Positions 45,251-58,583 are shown, counted from the first letter of the stretch. The stretch: DNA of 64,000 bases from Paracentrotus lividus (GCA_940671915.1 CALNVZ010002100.1:17284415-17348414); one strand, 5' to 3'. Translations and numbers: made by a program. The notes: generated by a model from the letters alone, not told the origin.

Positions 45251-47688
45251 GAGTGATAAACTTTGAAATTTTGATTTGTTTTTTTAATTCTATAGATGTG
45301 TCATGCAACTGAGTGAAACATTGTTTTGACAGTCATGCGATGAAATTGATGTTATGATGTGTTTGACCATTTCTTAACTGTGCTATTTTAAGCTTCATAT
45401 GATTGAATGATTAAGGACAGGAGTGAGCCTCGCCTCTCAAGAAGAAAAGAAATCAACCCTTTTTGCTTGGGTGTATCTGTATTGAGAAACTTTTTCTTAA
45501 TGCAAAGTATAATGTACTGAAAGTACCAGTATGTGGTTTGTCCTATTCCAAAAAGTACCTACACATTCCGATTGTTTGTTTTTTGTTTTCCTCTTATCTT
45601 ATTTTAGTTTTTGAACATTTTGCTTTCTCAAATGTCAAATTTGCTGGTAATTCGTCTCATTATTTTCAAAGTTTTAATTATCTGATTTTGCATTTTTTTT
45701 TTAAGGGGGGGGTTTACTTTAACGAGGCCTACATGTAATTAATTTTTCACAGATGTATTTACGGGCATTTATTTATCAAACAGAACACACAAATAAATAT
45801 ACATACGCACACATATTCAGTGGTACAGTGCCAATCGTTTAATTCCTTATGATTTTTTTTTTTTTCAAACACATCAAACAAATTTTATAATTGATAGAAG
45901 TAATGATAAATATATTGCACTGCCACTTTATGTTCAAATATAGGGTAAAAGTCATTTCATTTCTTTCTATAACTATAATTTTTAAATTTCATTGTTTCTC
46001 TGTACACTCTTCTTTTTTTTCTCAGTTTATGGTCCAAATCGTAGATTTATAACTTTTTACAATTGATAAGGCAATAGATAAGACTACTGTATTAATTTTC
46101 AGAAAAAGAAACGTTGATTAGAATATTCTATTTAAGAAATTACAATGTTTATAATTTTGCAAGATAATATAAGTAGTATATCAAAGTATTAAAATATTAA
46201 ATGATCCAGCCTCTATTACTGGGAAATGGATACCAGTGGGTGCTAAATCCCTATCTACGTCATGTACAAATGTATCAAAACCTGCACTACAAAAATCTAT
46301 TGTAAAAACCATGCTCGTCAAACTCACATAAAAAAACCCTTCTTTCCCCCACATCATCTCTTTATAAATATATTCGTTAGTATTCAATTTCTTGTTAAAT
46401 TTCTCTTTATATATAATGCGACAGAAAATTGATGTTAAACATCAATTTGAATTCATAATCATTAAATGGACTTTATAGTTCTGGTTGTCTTTTAGATTTT
46501 ATCTTCCATTATATGGCGACAAGTTACATAAAAGGTTTTTTTTTTTTTCTTGTTAAATATGATAATTTATATAAAGGCAATGACTTGGATTTCCTCCTTC
46601 AGCCCAACAATCGTCAACCTATTTCCTCATACAAAATAACAAATTCATAAGTTGAATGAAGAATGTTAGGCAGAGATCCAGTCTAATCGAATCTGAGCGC
46701 CAATGTATAAAGCTGCGTAATCTTGAATATCTTTCCTTTGATTACTTGTGTTTTATATCTAGCAAAGATAGAAGTTTATCCCGTGATAAAAACAATGGAT
46801 ACATCAGAAGTATTCACTGTCGATAGTGTTTGGGAATAGGCACATTACATTAATACACAATTCATTAAACGTCATTCCAACAAATTCCCACGACCTCCCC
46901 AGCAAAATACCCATGCAAACTACTCTATTTCTCCAAAAATGTATTTAATCTTTTCAAGCCCGGATTTCTACTCTCTATTGTAAAATATTGAAAAGCAACA
47001 AATCGATCAAGATGGAATACTTAGTAGTCGAATAAACAAGAATACTTCAAATGATGGATAATTGAAAGTTATCATAACTAATTACAAAGATACAAATGTA
47101 CAAAACAACGTGAAAATAAATTGAAGTAATATTTACAACATTTCACAATTGTTGTAATTAATTAACTAAGCCTCCAAAAGTAATATGGTTTGCTTTTTGC
47201 AAGCACTACGGAGAAACCACTGTAACGTCTAAATGCAATCTTAATGTTTTTGTTTGATATAAGTATACTGTCAGTTTAAAACTGAAAGTAAATGTATATC
47301 GATTAATTAATTTTATGAAATATATTTATAGATTTTCTAAAAGTGGAAAGATCATATCTATATCTTATATCAATTATATGTAAATTTCGTATATTCTTCT
47401 AGTTCTACACGTATTCAATGTACTTGCATAAGATAGTTGTGATCAGATTGTACAATTTAAATTTTCATTCTAATTACCTACTCTGCCATTGATATTCATA
47501 CTGTCAGCAAAAACGAGAGATGGTCTCGTAGACTTCGCCATACTATTAAAAAAAATGTACTGTTTGTTATTATTCCACATGGCCAATCTGTCAGTCAGAG
47601 ATCACGGCTTATTTCTCAAGAGTTGCCAAAAAAAAAAAAAAAAAACCAAACAAACAAAAAAAACAAAAATCGGATATTCATATTTGAA
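45251..47688. other. Gap between TMEM161 and the acidic-protein gene, no gene seen
   Basis: Convergent genes flank this AT-rich 2.4-kb stretch. Short T runs only; no conserved frame, RNA gene or inverted-repeat element that I can support. Confidence 0.5.
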
Positions 47689-47860
47689 TTTATTTTTTTC
47701 GTGAAAAGTTCTCACATTTACCAAGGGTGGAGCTGCCGAGCAGGGAGGGAGGGGGGGGGGTGGTCACATTGGGGAAAATTGGCACATAATCCTTATCTCT
47801 CGCAGAGATACACAACAGTCTCAATTGAAGAATACTCAACAATGATATTGGACTCTTTTC

Positions 47861-47866
47861 TTTATT
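47861..47866 (-). terminator. Candidate poly(A) signal of the acidic-protein gene
   Basis: TTTATT on the plus strand (AATAAA on the minus strand), about 102 bp beyond the TGA stop. A second lies at 47689-47694. Confidence 0.5.
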
Positions 47867-47967
47867 TCAAGAGCGGTCACGTTACTAGGACTTTAGTTGA
47901 CTGAGTAGGTATAACTGAATCTCGCCGCTATCTCAAACAATTATAATACGCCAGGGGTGTCACTTGC

Positions 47968-50900
47968 TCATTTGCGTTTTAATTTCTTGAGTTGCTTCGC
48001 GATCCTTGCTAGTTCTTGCGTGACATCGTCGTCATCTTTTCGTGAAGGTGATCGCGCTTGCTTGGTCTTTTTACTTGAAGATTTACCTGGAGGGAAGAAA
48101 GTTGAAAGGTCATTAAGTGAGTGCTGATTCACTCTATGAAAGGAACATTTCAGAACCGTTTCATATAAGACCTTTAATGGTCATTTCCCCCCACAAATAT
48201 CATATTTTAAGGTGGCACAATCAACTTTTATAACAATTATGTAATGCTTATCAAACCAAAGCATTATAAAAAGGATGAGTAGGGATAAATATTAGCATGA
48301 ATGATGTTTAGATATTATGTTTTAGACATAGATGGTGAAGGAATCCAACTTTATATTTTTCAAGATCTTAATTATTATCATGCATTTATATGTTATTACT
48401 TTGGCAAAGTGTATCATTATAGCCCGCGTCACACTGTCCCGAAGTTCAGCAAGGATGGACACACGATCATGGAAAATTTTTAATTTTGCTCTGACCACGA
48501 AAGCATCGGGCCATTCGTGTACCTTCTTTTGTTTTTCGAGTGCCCTTCTTTTATTTTTCGAGTGCCATCGTGTAACCTTCTGTAGGCATCGTCCTCGTTT
48601 TGGCTTTTGTTTGGCTGTTGACCAAGTTCGGGGCTGACTTCGCGCGAACCCTATCATTTCACTATTCGTGTGTCCATCTTTGCCCAACTTTGGGACAGAG
48701 TGACGCCACCTTAAAGTCACACTAATCAACTAGGAGCCTTACCAGATTTTTGCTTGTATTTTTTAAGTTGTGACATGAGTTCATTGACGAGGCTTTCCAC
48801 CGTATCTTCGTCGTCATCATCATCAGAGTCGCTATCGCTATCATCCGTATCCTTATCGTCGTCACTGTCGGAATCACTATCTTCGTCAGTGTCATCAGTG
48901 TCAGTGTCGCTTTCTGTATCACTATCCGTATCATTCTCCGAATCAGATGAATCCGAATCAGAACCATCCTCCTCATCGGATGTATCATCACTGTCTGTGT
49001 CACTGTCATCATCATCTTCATCATCAGACGTGTCATCGCTATCACTGTCAGATTCTTCTTTCCTCGAAGACGATTTCTTCTTCATTTTGCTGACTTTTGA
49101 TTTCGCTTTTACCCTATCATCATCGCTGTCAGAGTCGCTGTCATCATCCGTGTCGTCCGTATCCGTGTCACTCTCCGTGTCGCTATCAGTGTCACTTTCC
49201 GTATCGGTGTCGTCAGAGTCTGTGTCACTCTCATCATCGCTTTCACTCTGTGAATCAGAGTCCGTATCGTCTTCAACAATTTTCTTGCCTTTGTCCGTTT
49301 TCGATTTGAGCTTTTTAGATGATTGTTTTAGATCCTTTTGTACTTTACTCGCAGGCTCATCGTCGCTTTCACTGTCGCTGTCACTGTCACTGTCGGAGTC
49401 ATCATGATCTTGATCTTTTGAGTAGTATGACTTGGTTTTGAATTTCGCAGGTTTGGGTATAATGGATTGAACCTGCATTTGTAAAGAAAATCAACCAGAA
49501 AAAAAGTTGATCAGACAAATCATTAAAAGTGAGTATTTAGGCTTAAGATAATTATTGTAGAGCGCTTATAGCGATAAAACTGTTATTATCATAAATAGGA
49601 AAAAGTGAAACGAATTCGGGTTCATCATTTCATTAGACTGTGTATCTACTACATCTTTCGTACATTAAATATCATCGTGGTCCCTACTCTCATATCTTAT
49701 ATTAATTTCGAGGATCATAACAGGCGAATATAGTTGAATATACTTTGAAATTATGCCGACAGTTCTATACAGATGCATTATTGATCATTTTGGTAACATA
49801 CGATGTAAAACTTTATATACATAGTATATTTCACTGAACATTGAAAAAATAAAAGTGAAATAAAAAGTTAAGAACAAGAGAATATCCTATGTATTTAGGC
49901 TATATAGTCTGGCTTTGAAAATAGTGGGTATTTTATTTGATTAATCTTACCATGCTAAAAAGCTTATTTATGAGTGTTTCTTGGTCAACCTCTTCGTCAT
50001 CGTCATCATCTGAACTGTCGCTGTCAGAATCAGAATCAGAATCTTTATCTTTTGTATCGTCATCGTCATCAGAATCACTCTCGCTTTCGTCGTCCGAGTC
50101 ATCATCCGAATCGCTCTCCTCTTCTATTTGTTTCTTCTTTGCCTCTTCCTCTGCAGCTTTTTGTTTCTTCAACGTCGCTTTCGATTTCGCTTTCTTCGTG
50201 CTCTTCGAAACTACACCCTCATCATCATCCTCATCATCTACCGGTGCTTTGTATTTTGACGAAGCTTTGTGGAGCTTCTTCGCCGCTTCATCTTTGATGG
50301 CCTGTTTTGTTGATTTGCTTTTGACGGAAGCGAGGTCGTTGAGATCCTGAACGAGTGGGTCTGCGTCGATTCCGTCCTGGAAAACAGGGAGAGCAAATTA
50401 CATAGAATATTTTTGGTCATTTATTTATTTGTTTTATTTACCCAGGGTCGCCTGTTTAGTGATTAAAACACTGTTCTCAACCAGGGCCCTGCAGCCCTAA
50501 TAATCATATTACGTCACAGGCCCGTAACTAGGATTTTTACGGGGGGGGGGGGGGGGGGGGGGTTCGACATCTGAAAAAGTGGACCTTTTTCAAGGATTTT
50601 TTTTTCGAGCGCGAAGCGTGAGCAGAAAATTTTGAGTTAAACTTTGAGTATAATATGCATTATCATGATTATAGACCTTATTTAGGAGCTAAAAACTGGG
50701 GTAAATTGTGCATTATAGACTCTACTTATAGTATCCGCGAGCGCGAAGCGCGAGCTGAAAATTTTAAGAATCTTAATGGCTTTTCTTTTTTATTGTTCAT
50801 TGAGTAATGAATATATAGGAATGCGAGCGCGAAGCGCGAGCTCAAAATTTTGAGAACAAAATTGGAGTTAATTGTGCAATATAGAGCCTATTTAGTATCC

Positions 50901-53151
50901 GCGAGCTGAAAGTTTTGAGCTAAAAATCGTGCCTTATAGACTCTTTCTAGGATCCATATTGAAGATACATTATAATCTTGGCTCATTAATAATCTTTGCT
51001 ATGAATATTTTGTGGGCTGCAAGCACCTAGGCCTCCCCCAATCTAGCCCAAACACAATTACAACAATTCATTTGACAAGGTTTGTCTCCAACAGAGAGCA
51101 CTGCGTCCAACCCTTTTTTTTAATACTTATTGTTTGTTAATTTTACAGTTCGATGTCGCATAGTGACCGAGCAGGAAAATTTGGGGTTTTAAAAGACATT
51201 ATGAAGTAAAGAAAGGAGCACTTTTTAGTATTGTACGTGATACTTTTTAAGAAATATTATTTTCCATGGGACTTTTAAAGAGTATGAAAGGCTTCTTTTT
51301 AGTATAAAAAGGGACACTTTTAGAGTGCATGAAAAAATGGGGGCACTATGCCCCCTGCTCCCCCCCCCCCCCGGTTCCACTGCCTCTGTTAGACCCTAAT
51401 ATCCTCAAGCGCGAAGCGCGAGTAGAAAACTTTGAGCTCAAAATTGTAGTTTATTGTGCATTACAGACCCTATTTAGTATCCGCGAGCGCGAAGCGCGAG
51501 CCGAAAATAAGGGCTTTTTAAAGACATATGGAGTAACAAGGGGCCCTTTTTAGTATTAAAAGTGCCCCTTTTTTAAACATAAATTGTCCACGGGACTTTT
51601 CAAAACTCTGAAAGGCTTCTTTTTAGTATAAAGATGACACTTTTTTTTTAGCCTCGAAAAGGGACACTTTTTTGTCCAGAATAAGGGCACTTTATAGGGT
51701 GGATGAAAAAGTTGGAGTCACTGTGCCCCTGCCCGCCCCACCCCCGGTTCCACCGCCTCTGCCACTAAGCCTTATTTCTGTTTTATCATTTCCTAACATT
51801 GAAGATAAAAATACAAAAATAGAACACAAATGCAAACGAAAACATTCCTGCGAAATGGTTTAAGTGTAATTCATGCGTAATTTGTTCTGAAAAACATGAT
51901 TATCATCCCCAAAATTAAAAGTTGCGAGCGCGAAGCGTGAGCGAAAGATTTTACATGTAGGGGGACTGAAAGCAAAGTGTTTTAATCTTCCTTTCTTGTA
52001 TTTCTATTCAAGTATCTGCTGCATTTCTGCCAAAAAGTGGGAGTTTTATTTTTTTTTTATTTATTTTTTTTTTTGGGTCAAGCGGACCCTGCTCGCCTGC
52101 GGGGGGGTTCGTTCGAACCCCCCGAACCCCCCCCCCCCTGGTTACGGGCCTGCGTCATTACTTTGATCGGATTAATACTACCTAAAGGAATGTGAACACT
52201 AATGACAAAAGTCACGACGTTTCCTGAGATGTTTGTAAGGAACACCAAGGAACCCGTAGGGTTAGGAGGTTAGGAGATTTGCTTTTGCAGCGGTCACAAT
52301 TCGCCGTACCTTCGATTTGCAACTCCTTCCGACAGATTTCGTAGAAAATTCGTGCAGCGGAGGTACCTTGCAAGTACAATGCATGTACGACGTACAGGAA
52401 ATTTTTACAATGCCCTTATTACAGAAACGCAGGAATCGCAGAAGTTGGCCAAGGACCTGTGCGTGCATTGTACATGCAACGCAGGCTACGTTGATGGCAC
52501 GTGCCCCGTAGCCTACGACAAGTTGTGACCGCCGCATTTGTGACCTTTTCATCAATTTTTGTAATGAGAACATTACTAATGATATGAATATATATATATA
52601 TATATATATATATAAGGAAGAGGAGAACATTGTTTTTCATGACTAAACCGATGACTTTTCTATAGCTTGTAATGCGAATAGTGATTTTAAGATTTTAATT
52701 GATTTAAAAACTGGAAGGGCTGTACAATTATTACAGACTTAAATGTGACTTTTTCGGGAATATTTGTTAATAAAAGTACAGTGAATATTTCAGCCTATAT
52801 TAGCCTACTACATGTTTCATTCCTATAGGGAAACAAATGTTTTGACGACAAAAGTACGCTATTTGTTTTGCTACTTGGTAACAAAATTATTGTGGTATGA
52901 ATGTGTTGAGTAGCCAATATTATGAGACTTCACTGCTCAGAATGTTGCATTATGGGTTAGGAACCGGGCCAGATTGAGTAGTCGAGGTCTTGAGGTGGTG
53001 TTATCCAAGGCTTCAGGTTCGTATTGGCTTTATGGGAGTCCTATCCTATGAAAGGAACTCCAATCCAAATTTCGAATTCAAGTAATAACAAATGGTCTTC
53101 GCCTTACCTTCTTAGAAACCTTGGTCTTCCCGCTCTTGCCTAGGACAACAT
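47968..53151 (-). CDS. Ser/Asp-rich acidic protein with basic linkers, 3' four exons (5' end not found)
   Basis: Minus-strand coding exons in order: 53151-53108, 50376-49951, 49472-48743, 48086-47968. All splice sites are GT-AG, phases join (0, 0, 1), and the last exon ends in TGA, giving about 439 residues. The protein alternates Lys-rich linkers with long DSDSDSD/DTDSDTES runs, and each acidic run is followed by a short amphipathic segment (DQETLINKLFSM; VESLVNELMSQLKKYKQK; TQELARIAKQLKKLKRK; also DPLVQDLNDL in the first large exon). Many Ser sit in S-D/E-x-D/E contexts, good casein-kinase-2-type sites. I do not recognise an ortholog. Composition resembles dentin-phosphoprotein-like mineral proteins, but nuclear/nucleolar acidic proteins look similar. 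No signal peptide exon was found in 53.2-64 kb, so secretion is undecided. Confidence 0.85.
48422..48709. mobile_element. ~288-bp MITE in an intron of the acidic-protein gene
   Basis: GCCCGCGTCACACTGTCCCG at the left is mirrored by GGGACAGAGTGACGCC at the right. The arms continue with GGATGGACACACGA versus TCGTGTGTCCATCTT-like sequence. A weaker outer pair TTTAAGGTGGCAC (48206) and GCCACCTTAAA (48705) may be a second, enclosing element. Confidence 0.8.
49473..49950 (-). other. Intron of the acidic-protein gene
   Basis: 478-bp GT-AG intron, AT-rich, with nothing else recognised. Confidence 0.7.
50517..52152. mobile_element. DNA element with GCGCGAAGCGCGAGC array (element II), in an intron
   Basis: Ends CAGGCCCGTAACTAGG and CC(C)TGGTTACGGGCCTG are inverted repeats, with a clean 5-bp direct repeat CGTCA outside (50512-50516, 52153-52157). 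A G run (from about 50540) and C runs lie just inside. The interior has at least six copies of GCGAGCGCGAAGCGCGAGC or variants (50606, 50737, 50823, 51408, 51482, 51925). The units are alike in flanking sequence (GTGCATTATAGAC, TAGTATCCGCGAGC) to element I, though the terminal repeats differ. No transposase frame. Confidence 0.85.
52286..52536. mobile_element. ~250-bp MITE
   Basis: TGCAGCGGTCACAA at the left and TTGTGACCGCCGCA at the right are inverted repeats. Inner pairs ACAATGCATGTACGACG and CGTGCATTGTACATG add to the hairpin. It is in the same intron as element II. Confidence 0.7.
52588..52612. repeat. (TA)n microsatellite
   Basis: About twelve TA units. Confidence 0.95.
52930..53033. 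repeat. Dispersed repeat, copy b
   Basis: Matches 17298-17415 closely, including GCATTATGGGTTAGGAACCG and a GGTCTTGAGGTGGTG block. It ends 75 bp from the first recognised exon of the acidic-protein gene. Confidence 0.8.
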
Positions 53152-53740
53152 CTGAAGAACAAAGAAAGAAAGATAAGGAAATGATCAGTCATTATGCATG
53201 TAAAAATAAATTATATAATTGGTAGTGGAGGTTTTATCGTTTATATTGTATATATGTCGTAAATATTATTATGTGACTAGTCGCAACCATTACAAATGAT
53301 TAGTTTTCATTGTGTATTATTGCTCCCATTTGTCTTACCGTCATAAAGGCAATTTAATGAAACGATAATAATTATTGATATTATAATTTTTGACTTGATA
53401 TTTGTATTGGTTTGACAGAGACATGTTATCTTAGCGATAACTGTGACAGATATTTGTTTTGTCTTATTTTAATAATGTATGTAAATTACTTTTTCCATCT
53501 CTTCAATTTCTAATGCATTCTATAGGCTTGTAAATTCTCTTCAAATGGAACATTCGTGATGGATCATTGATTTAGATGACGATTACCATTAAACGCACTG
53601 CATTCTATACCTTCATGCTGTTTTGTGATAAAACTAGGATCCGTGCAGATGATAGTATAATGTAATCAGAGGAAAATAAGTCGTATATGAGCACGGTGAT
53701 ATGAGAGGCATGCTAACAGCACGACAAACAATGATAAGCC
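53152..53740. other. Upstream of the known acidic-protein exons, no exon established
   Basis: One donor-like site (53336, minus) has a compatible phase, but the frame in front of it lacks a Met and is AT-rich. Nothing else recognised. Confidence 0.4.
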
Positions 53741-53742
53741 TA

Positions 53743-54773
53743 TGTGTGTTCCTAAAAAAAGGTAATCGAAGTTCAAAGGTCAGTCATTTCAAAGGTATAT
53801 GGTTTATTTTTGTGATTTGTTTACTAAAATACTAAGTACTCATCAGCTTTAATTGAGACATTGCTTACGTCCAAACTGTAATGGGTCACAGAGTTAGGGT
53901 CCTTTGAAGGTGATAGGTACAAACCCATTTTTTTTCGTTTTTCGTTTTTAGGGTATGAAACCAACTTTTTATTTAAAAAATTGTTTCACAGTTTTGGGGT
54001 TTTGTCCACACAAAGTTTCAATGAAATGCAATCTCATTTGTCAAAGGACCTATCTCACTGGCAATGACATGGGTTCTCGATTATGTATGAGTCTCTGGAG
54101 TTTCGGTGGGGTCGCCGCGACGTCTCTTGATTCTGCAAGAAGTCGCGAGAAAGAAAACAAATGTCAAACATGTCCAATCTTTAGTAGACTTCTTTAATAC
54201 GTGAGCAAGTCTCTGAGACATCTTTGCGGACGGTGTTGCGACGTCCTGAAGTATCCACGACGTCGCAGAGACGTTGTCGGAACTTGCTAACGAATAAAAG
54301 AAATCGAACGGGCTAATAATTTTTACTTGCTGGCGTCTTAAAGAAGTCTACTAAAAGATGAACATGTTTGACTTTTGTTCCATTTTCCCTCGACGCCCTG
54401 AAGTCTCAGGAGACGTCACCACGACGTCTCCACGACTCAAGAGACTCATAACTGCGAACCCCTCTAACTGCCAGTGAGATAGGTCATTTGACAAATGAAA
54501 TTGTGTTTCACTGAAACTTTGTGTGACAAAACCCCCCAAAACTATGAAACCAAACATTTATAAAAAGTTGGTTTCATACCCTAAAAACGAAAAACTTGGA
54601 AAAAAAAATGGGTTTTGTACCTTTCACCTTCAAAGGACCCTAACTCTGTGACCCATTACAGTTTGGACATATGCAATGTCTCAAATTAAAGCTGATGAGT
54701 TACTTAGTATTTTAGTAAACAAATCACAAAAATAAATGACTGACCTTTGAACTTCGATTTAAGGAACACACTG
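53743..54773. mobile_element. ~1.03-kb palindromic element, TA flanks
   Basis: GTGTGTTCC at the left and GGAACACAC at the right are mirrored, with TA outside. The arms run almost the full length: ATCGAAGTTCAAAGGTCAG, CACAGAGTTAGGGTCCTTTG and AGGACCTATCTCACTGGCA all have reverse-complement partners (about 54740, 54640 and 54475). Near-identical frames on both strands are artefacts. Probably a Tc1/mariner-like non-autonomous element. Confidence 0.8.
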
Positions 54774-56900
54774 TATAGGGTAGAAGTAGAACATTATTAT
54801 TAACAACATTGGAATGGATGATTATTACATTATCCATGCATATCATAGATCTGATGAGAGACTATATTCGTCGAGGGAAAATATGATGGACATAGATTGG
54901 TAAAATGGAGATTTGCCAAAACGGTTTTAATTACACGGAGAAAGGTTAGATTCATTTCTTTAATTCATTGTTTATGTCTGCTCTATTGTGTTCAGGAAAA
55001 ATCGCACTCATAAACGTGAATAGGTAAAACTATAAATAGCCGTTATCACACAAATATGACATAATAGCTATAATAACAATGTTCCGTAGTTCAATATCAA
55101 ATATTCCATCATTCGTAATGATTGAGGAATATGACAAATTCAGCTTTTGTATTGTATTTCCGATCGAGGGATTGATAAAAAAATCTTTCTCATAATTAAG
55201 GGGTAAACATTCGTATTTCTCGACGTAACATCATTGTTCGAAAAAAAAATAGATTGACGCAGAGTTATTTTTTGTTCCATCAGTCTCGATCAATATCCAA
55301 GATGTAGCCTATTTAAAATCAGACTGATATCTCGTTTTTTTTTTCTAGTTAAACACAAACATCATCAATGCGTCCATGGCTGACTCTTTTCCACTTCAAA
55401 AGGGTCGAAGTGAGCTTTTGGAGGTCTCATTTCATGTCTCATGCACATACCTGTGTTTATTCACTAGTTACGTATTCATGAAATACATGCACTGATGTTG
55501 TTCTTTTTGTAAATGATAGTTTTTGGTTTCTGTCCGGTTCATATCGTGTATATTTTCATTGCATGACCATGTACGCTTTAATCAGAAATGGAAAGAATAT
55601 AAACGTGAAGTACAGGAATCTACGGGTGAAAAAAAAAACAAAATACAAAACAAAACAAGGATGTTCTGAAGTGTACTGGAAGTCACAAAAAACGCCGACA
55701 CATTATCATGATTAGTTCGACGCTGATTTAACGCCCTTCTCCACCTTATCAAAAGCACAGAGGACAAATGTGATTTTTACTTTTAAAATGTGTTTATTTT
55801 GCAGTTAGCATTCTCATTCACTCCATTTCATTTAAGTGGATTTAAGAAATGAGCAACTTCTAAAACCAGATTTATTGTATACATCATAAATAGGAATGAT
55901 CAGTGAAAAGACATACATGATTTTTCTATCCGTGGAAATCTTAATGTTGGCCTCAGACTCTTCCGCCAGCGATGCCAAATTATAAGACGAGAATAGGTAC
56001 TTTCTTATTCACAGAAAATTCGCTTTAAACTCGTTCAAAATTAAGAACCATATTTATATACCCTGGTCTCACCGGTAAGAACGAATCCAAACCAAACACA
56101 GACCGAACTAAATGTTACATTACAGCGAATAGCAAGCTAGTGGATGGTTTTTAGTCACTGTGGAATCTGTTATGTCGTGTGGCTGGAATAAGACTCGTAG
56201 AAATCGTTCATCACTATTTTATTGATCTTCTTAGAGTGTTATTATTGCGATGTTGATTCTATCGACTGCAAAATTGGTAAATTGAAATTCACTGAATACC
56301 GATATTATATCCTCTTCTCCATAAATGCCATTGCCATTAGTTTTCCTTTTAACGAGAATATTCCCCTCAGAGACAATTCTAAAATTTCATTATTATATTT
56401 AGGCAATCAATCATTTTTTTTAAATGTATAGTGCTGGGATACATAACATTAGGTGAGCTACCTTCAAAATGCACTGTATCAAAATGCCAGGGGAATGACA
56501 AAGCAACAGTATATAGGAAACACAACTGGCTACAACTATCAAAATGCAAAAACAGCCACTCGAAAATCAGTTCAACATTTTGGTTTACCTCGAATATCAT
56601 GCAGCTCTATACCGCTCCATTTGGTAAAGTTAGCTGCATGAATGAAATAGAGGTGTGTTATTAAAAACCCGTAAGTTTTGACAATACAATAGTGTATTTG
56701 AAGGGGAAAATTCAGTAAGTTATTATTGACGGAGAAAAAAAAAAAGTTAATGAAGTAATTTGGGTCGTTTATAAAGCTATACAGTATAACTTGGGATTAC
56801 GTCATATAATATAAATTGATATTAATATAGTGAGATGCGTCAGCTGAAAATATTGTTCCTTAAGAAACGCCTTAATGAGATATTATTAATTATTATATTT
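54774..56900. other. No gene seen
   Basis: About 2.1 kb of AT-rich sequence. Two short frames at 56431-56664 and a minus-strand stretch ending at a GTATGT near 55915 were considered, but neither has supporting evidence. Confidence 0.45.
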
Positions 56901-56921
56901 TATATATTATTATCATTCTTC

Positions 56922-56963
<42 letters not shown>

Positions 56964-57118
56964 ATTATTATTATTATTATTATTTATATTATTATATTAT
57001 ATTATTATTATTTTATTATTATTATTATTATTATTAATTATTATTATTATTATTATTATTCTCTTCTCTCTTCCTTCTTCTTCTCCTTCTTTCTTCTTCT
57101 TATTATTATTATTATTAT
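56901..57118. repeat. (ATT)n repeat with TTC interruption
   Basis: Trinucleotide ATT/TTA array, a TTC/TCT-rich section at about 57060-57100, then ATT again. Confidence 0.95.
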
Positions 57119-57357
57119 TGTTTAATACATTCATAGTACTTTGTCTCATATCGAGCATCCTCTCTACACACAATTTATGGGTAAATAAAAGAACTTTATT
57201 AAGCATTTGTTATTAGCTTTATAACTTTTTGCTTTTTCAGGATAAGTGTTTGATGAAATTTGAACGAATATTAATGTAAATGAATGTGTGAAAAAATAAA
57301 AATGGATATAAACGAGATTTACTATAATTTTTCATTTTCAGGTTCTGAATCATTACT

Positions 57358-57439
57358 GTAGTAGAAGTATAGTAGTGAGTAAGTAGTAGTAGTGAGTAGT
57401 ATAGAAGTAGCTAGCAAGTATAGTATTTATGTATTAGTA

Positions 57440-57489
<50 letters not shown>

Positions 57490-57522
57490 AGTAGTAGCAG
57501 TAGTAGTATTATTATTTAGTAA

Positions 57523-57566
<44 letters not shown>

Positions 57567-57645
57567 CGTAGTAGTAGTAATATGTAGTAGTTAGTAGATG
57601 TAGTAGTGGTATTAGTAGCAGAAGCGTAGTAGTAGTAATATTAGA
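57358..57645. repeat. (GTA)n repeat
   Basis: GTA array with interruptions, the second such array in the window (the other is 19058-19420). Confidence 0.95.
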
Positions 57646-57699
57646 AGTAAGTAAGTGTATTGGCAGATATACGCAGTGTAGTAGTGGTGTATCAATCAC

Positions 57700-58583
57700 T
57701 ATTATGAGTGAGTATAAGAAAATCCATATTTTGAAGTTGTCTTGTTTGAAGCAGTGGCCATTTGATCATGGTTTCATGAGTAGTGCTGTAGAGTCATCTT
57801 CCCACATTTGTCGGTACCCTTTTCATTTGATCTTTGCACGCATGACTGAGTAACAGACAATCTTCAGAAAGATAGCTGAAATCTCAGTTGTGCCAAATAT
57901 CTAGTAGATCGTGGATGAGAGATTAAAACAAATGGTGACAGAAATCTGAGTACAGAACACCACGCTCACACCACACATCACACACATACACTACTACACA
58001 CACTACACAAGCCACACACGACACACACAACATACCACACACACACATCCTCCCTCACACACACGCAAATCATCACACACACACACCCAACAATCACAGT
58101 AAACAATCCAATTAAATTTCTTTCCCTTTGATGTTTTGTTTACCAGAATATCACTGAATGTTTAGGACGAAGTAACAACTGTTTGTGAGTGGAGTGAGGG
58201 TGTGCTGTATGTGTGTGTGTGTTTGTTGAGGATGTGGTGTGTATTGTTGTGTTTGGTGTGGATGAGATGATATGTGAATGGAGAGATGTATGTAGGTTGT
58301 GTGTGATGAGGGTGTGATGTGTATGTGGTTTGTGTACGTGTAAATGAGGGTAATTGTGGTGTGGTTTTTTATGTGTGCACATAAATCTCAATTGTTTATT
58401 CTTCACTCAGGCTCACTTGGCGCAAGTGAGATTCTACCATCTTCTGAAGATGCGGTGCAAAGATCCGAATGAAAGGGTATATGCTAAGAGGATGACTCTA
58501 TCTGGACCGTGAAACCCTGATTAATATTCATACTTTTCACAGGACAACTTCAAAATGTGGGACATTTTATTGACTCACCCTGT
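57700..58583. mobile_element. Inverted-repeat element enclosing CA/TG repeats
   Basis: GAGTGAGTATAAGAAAATCC and TATTTTGAAGTTGTC at the left match GACAACTTCAAAATGTGGGA and TTTTATTGACTCACCCTGTA at the right in reverse complement. The arms also share AGAGTCATC/GATGACTCT and GATCTTTGCA/TGCAAAGATC. Between them are a CA-rich tract (57955-58090) and a TG-rich tract (58200-58350) which themselves pair. TACAGGGTGAGTCA-like ends suggest a mariner-type element; not certain. Confidence 0.65.

Noticed and set aside
48754..50350. Ser-rich plus-strand frames opposite the acidic gene
   Set aside because: They are the complement of (GAT/TCA)-type codons of the minus-strand gene, which alone has consistent splice sites and phases.
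53336..53460. Possible minus-strand signal-peptide exon for the acidic gene (Ile-rich segment ending at a GTAAGA donor with the correct phase)
   Set aside because: No in-frame Met, a stop about 46 codons upstream, weak acceptor options and AT-rich composition that explains the Ile run.
53955..54557. Similar frames on both strands (around 53955-54197 and 54351-54557)
   Set aside because: Same palindrome artefact within the 53743-54773 element.
55914..56000. Minus-strand coding-like stretch (LASLAEESEANIK...) ending at a GTATGT donor
   Set aside because: The end phase does not fit the next known exon, and no convincing acceptor precedes it.
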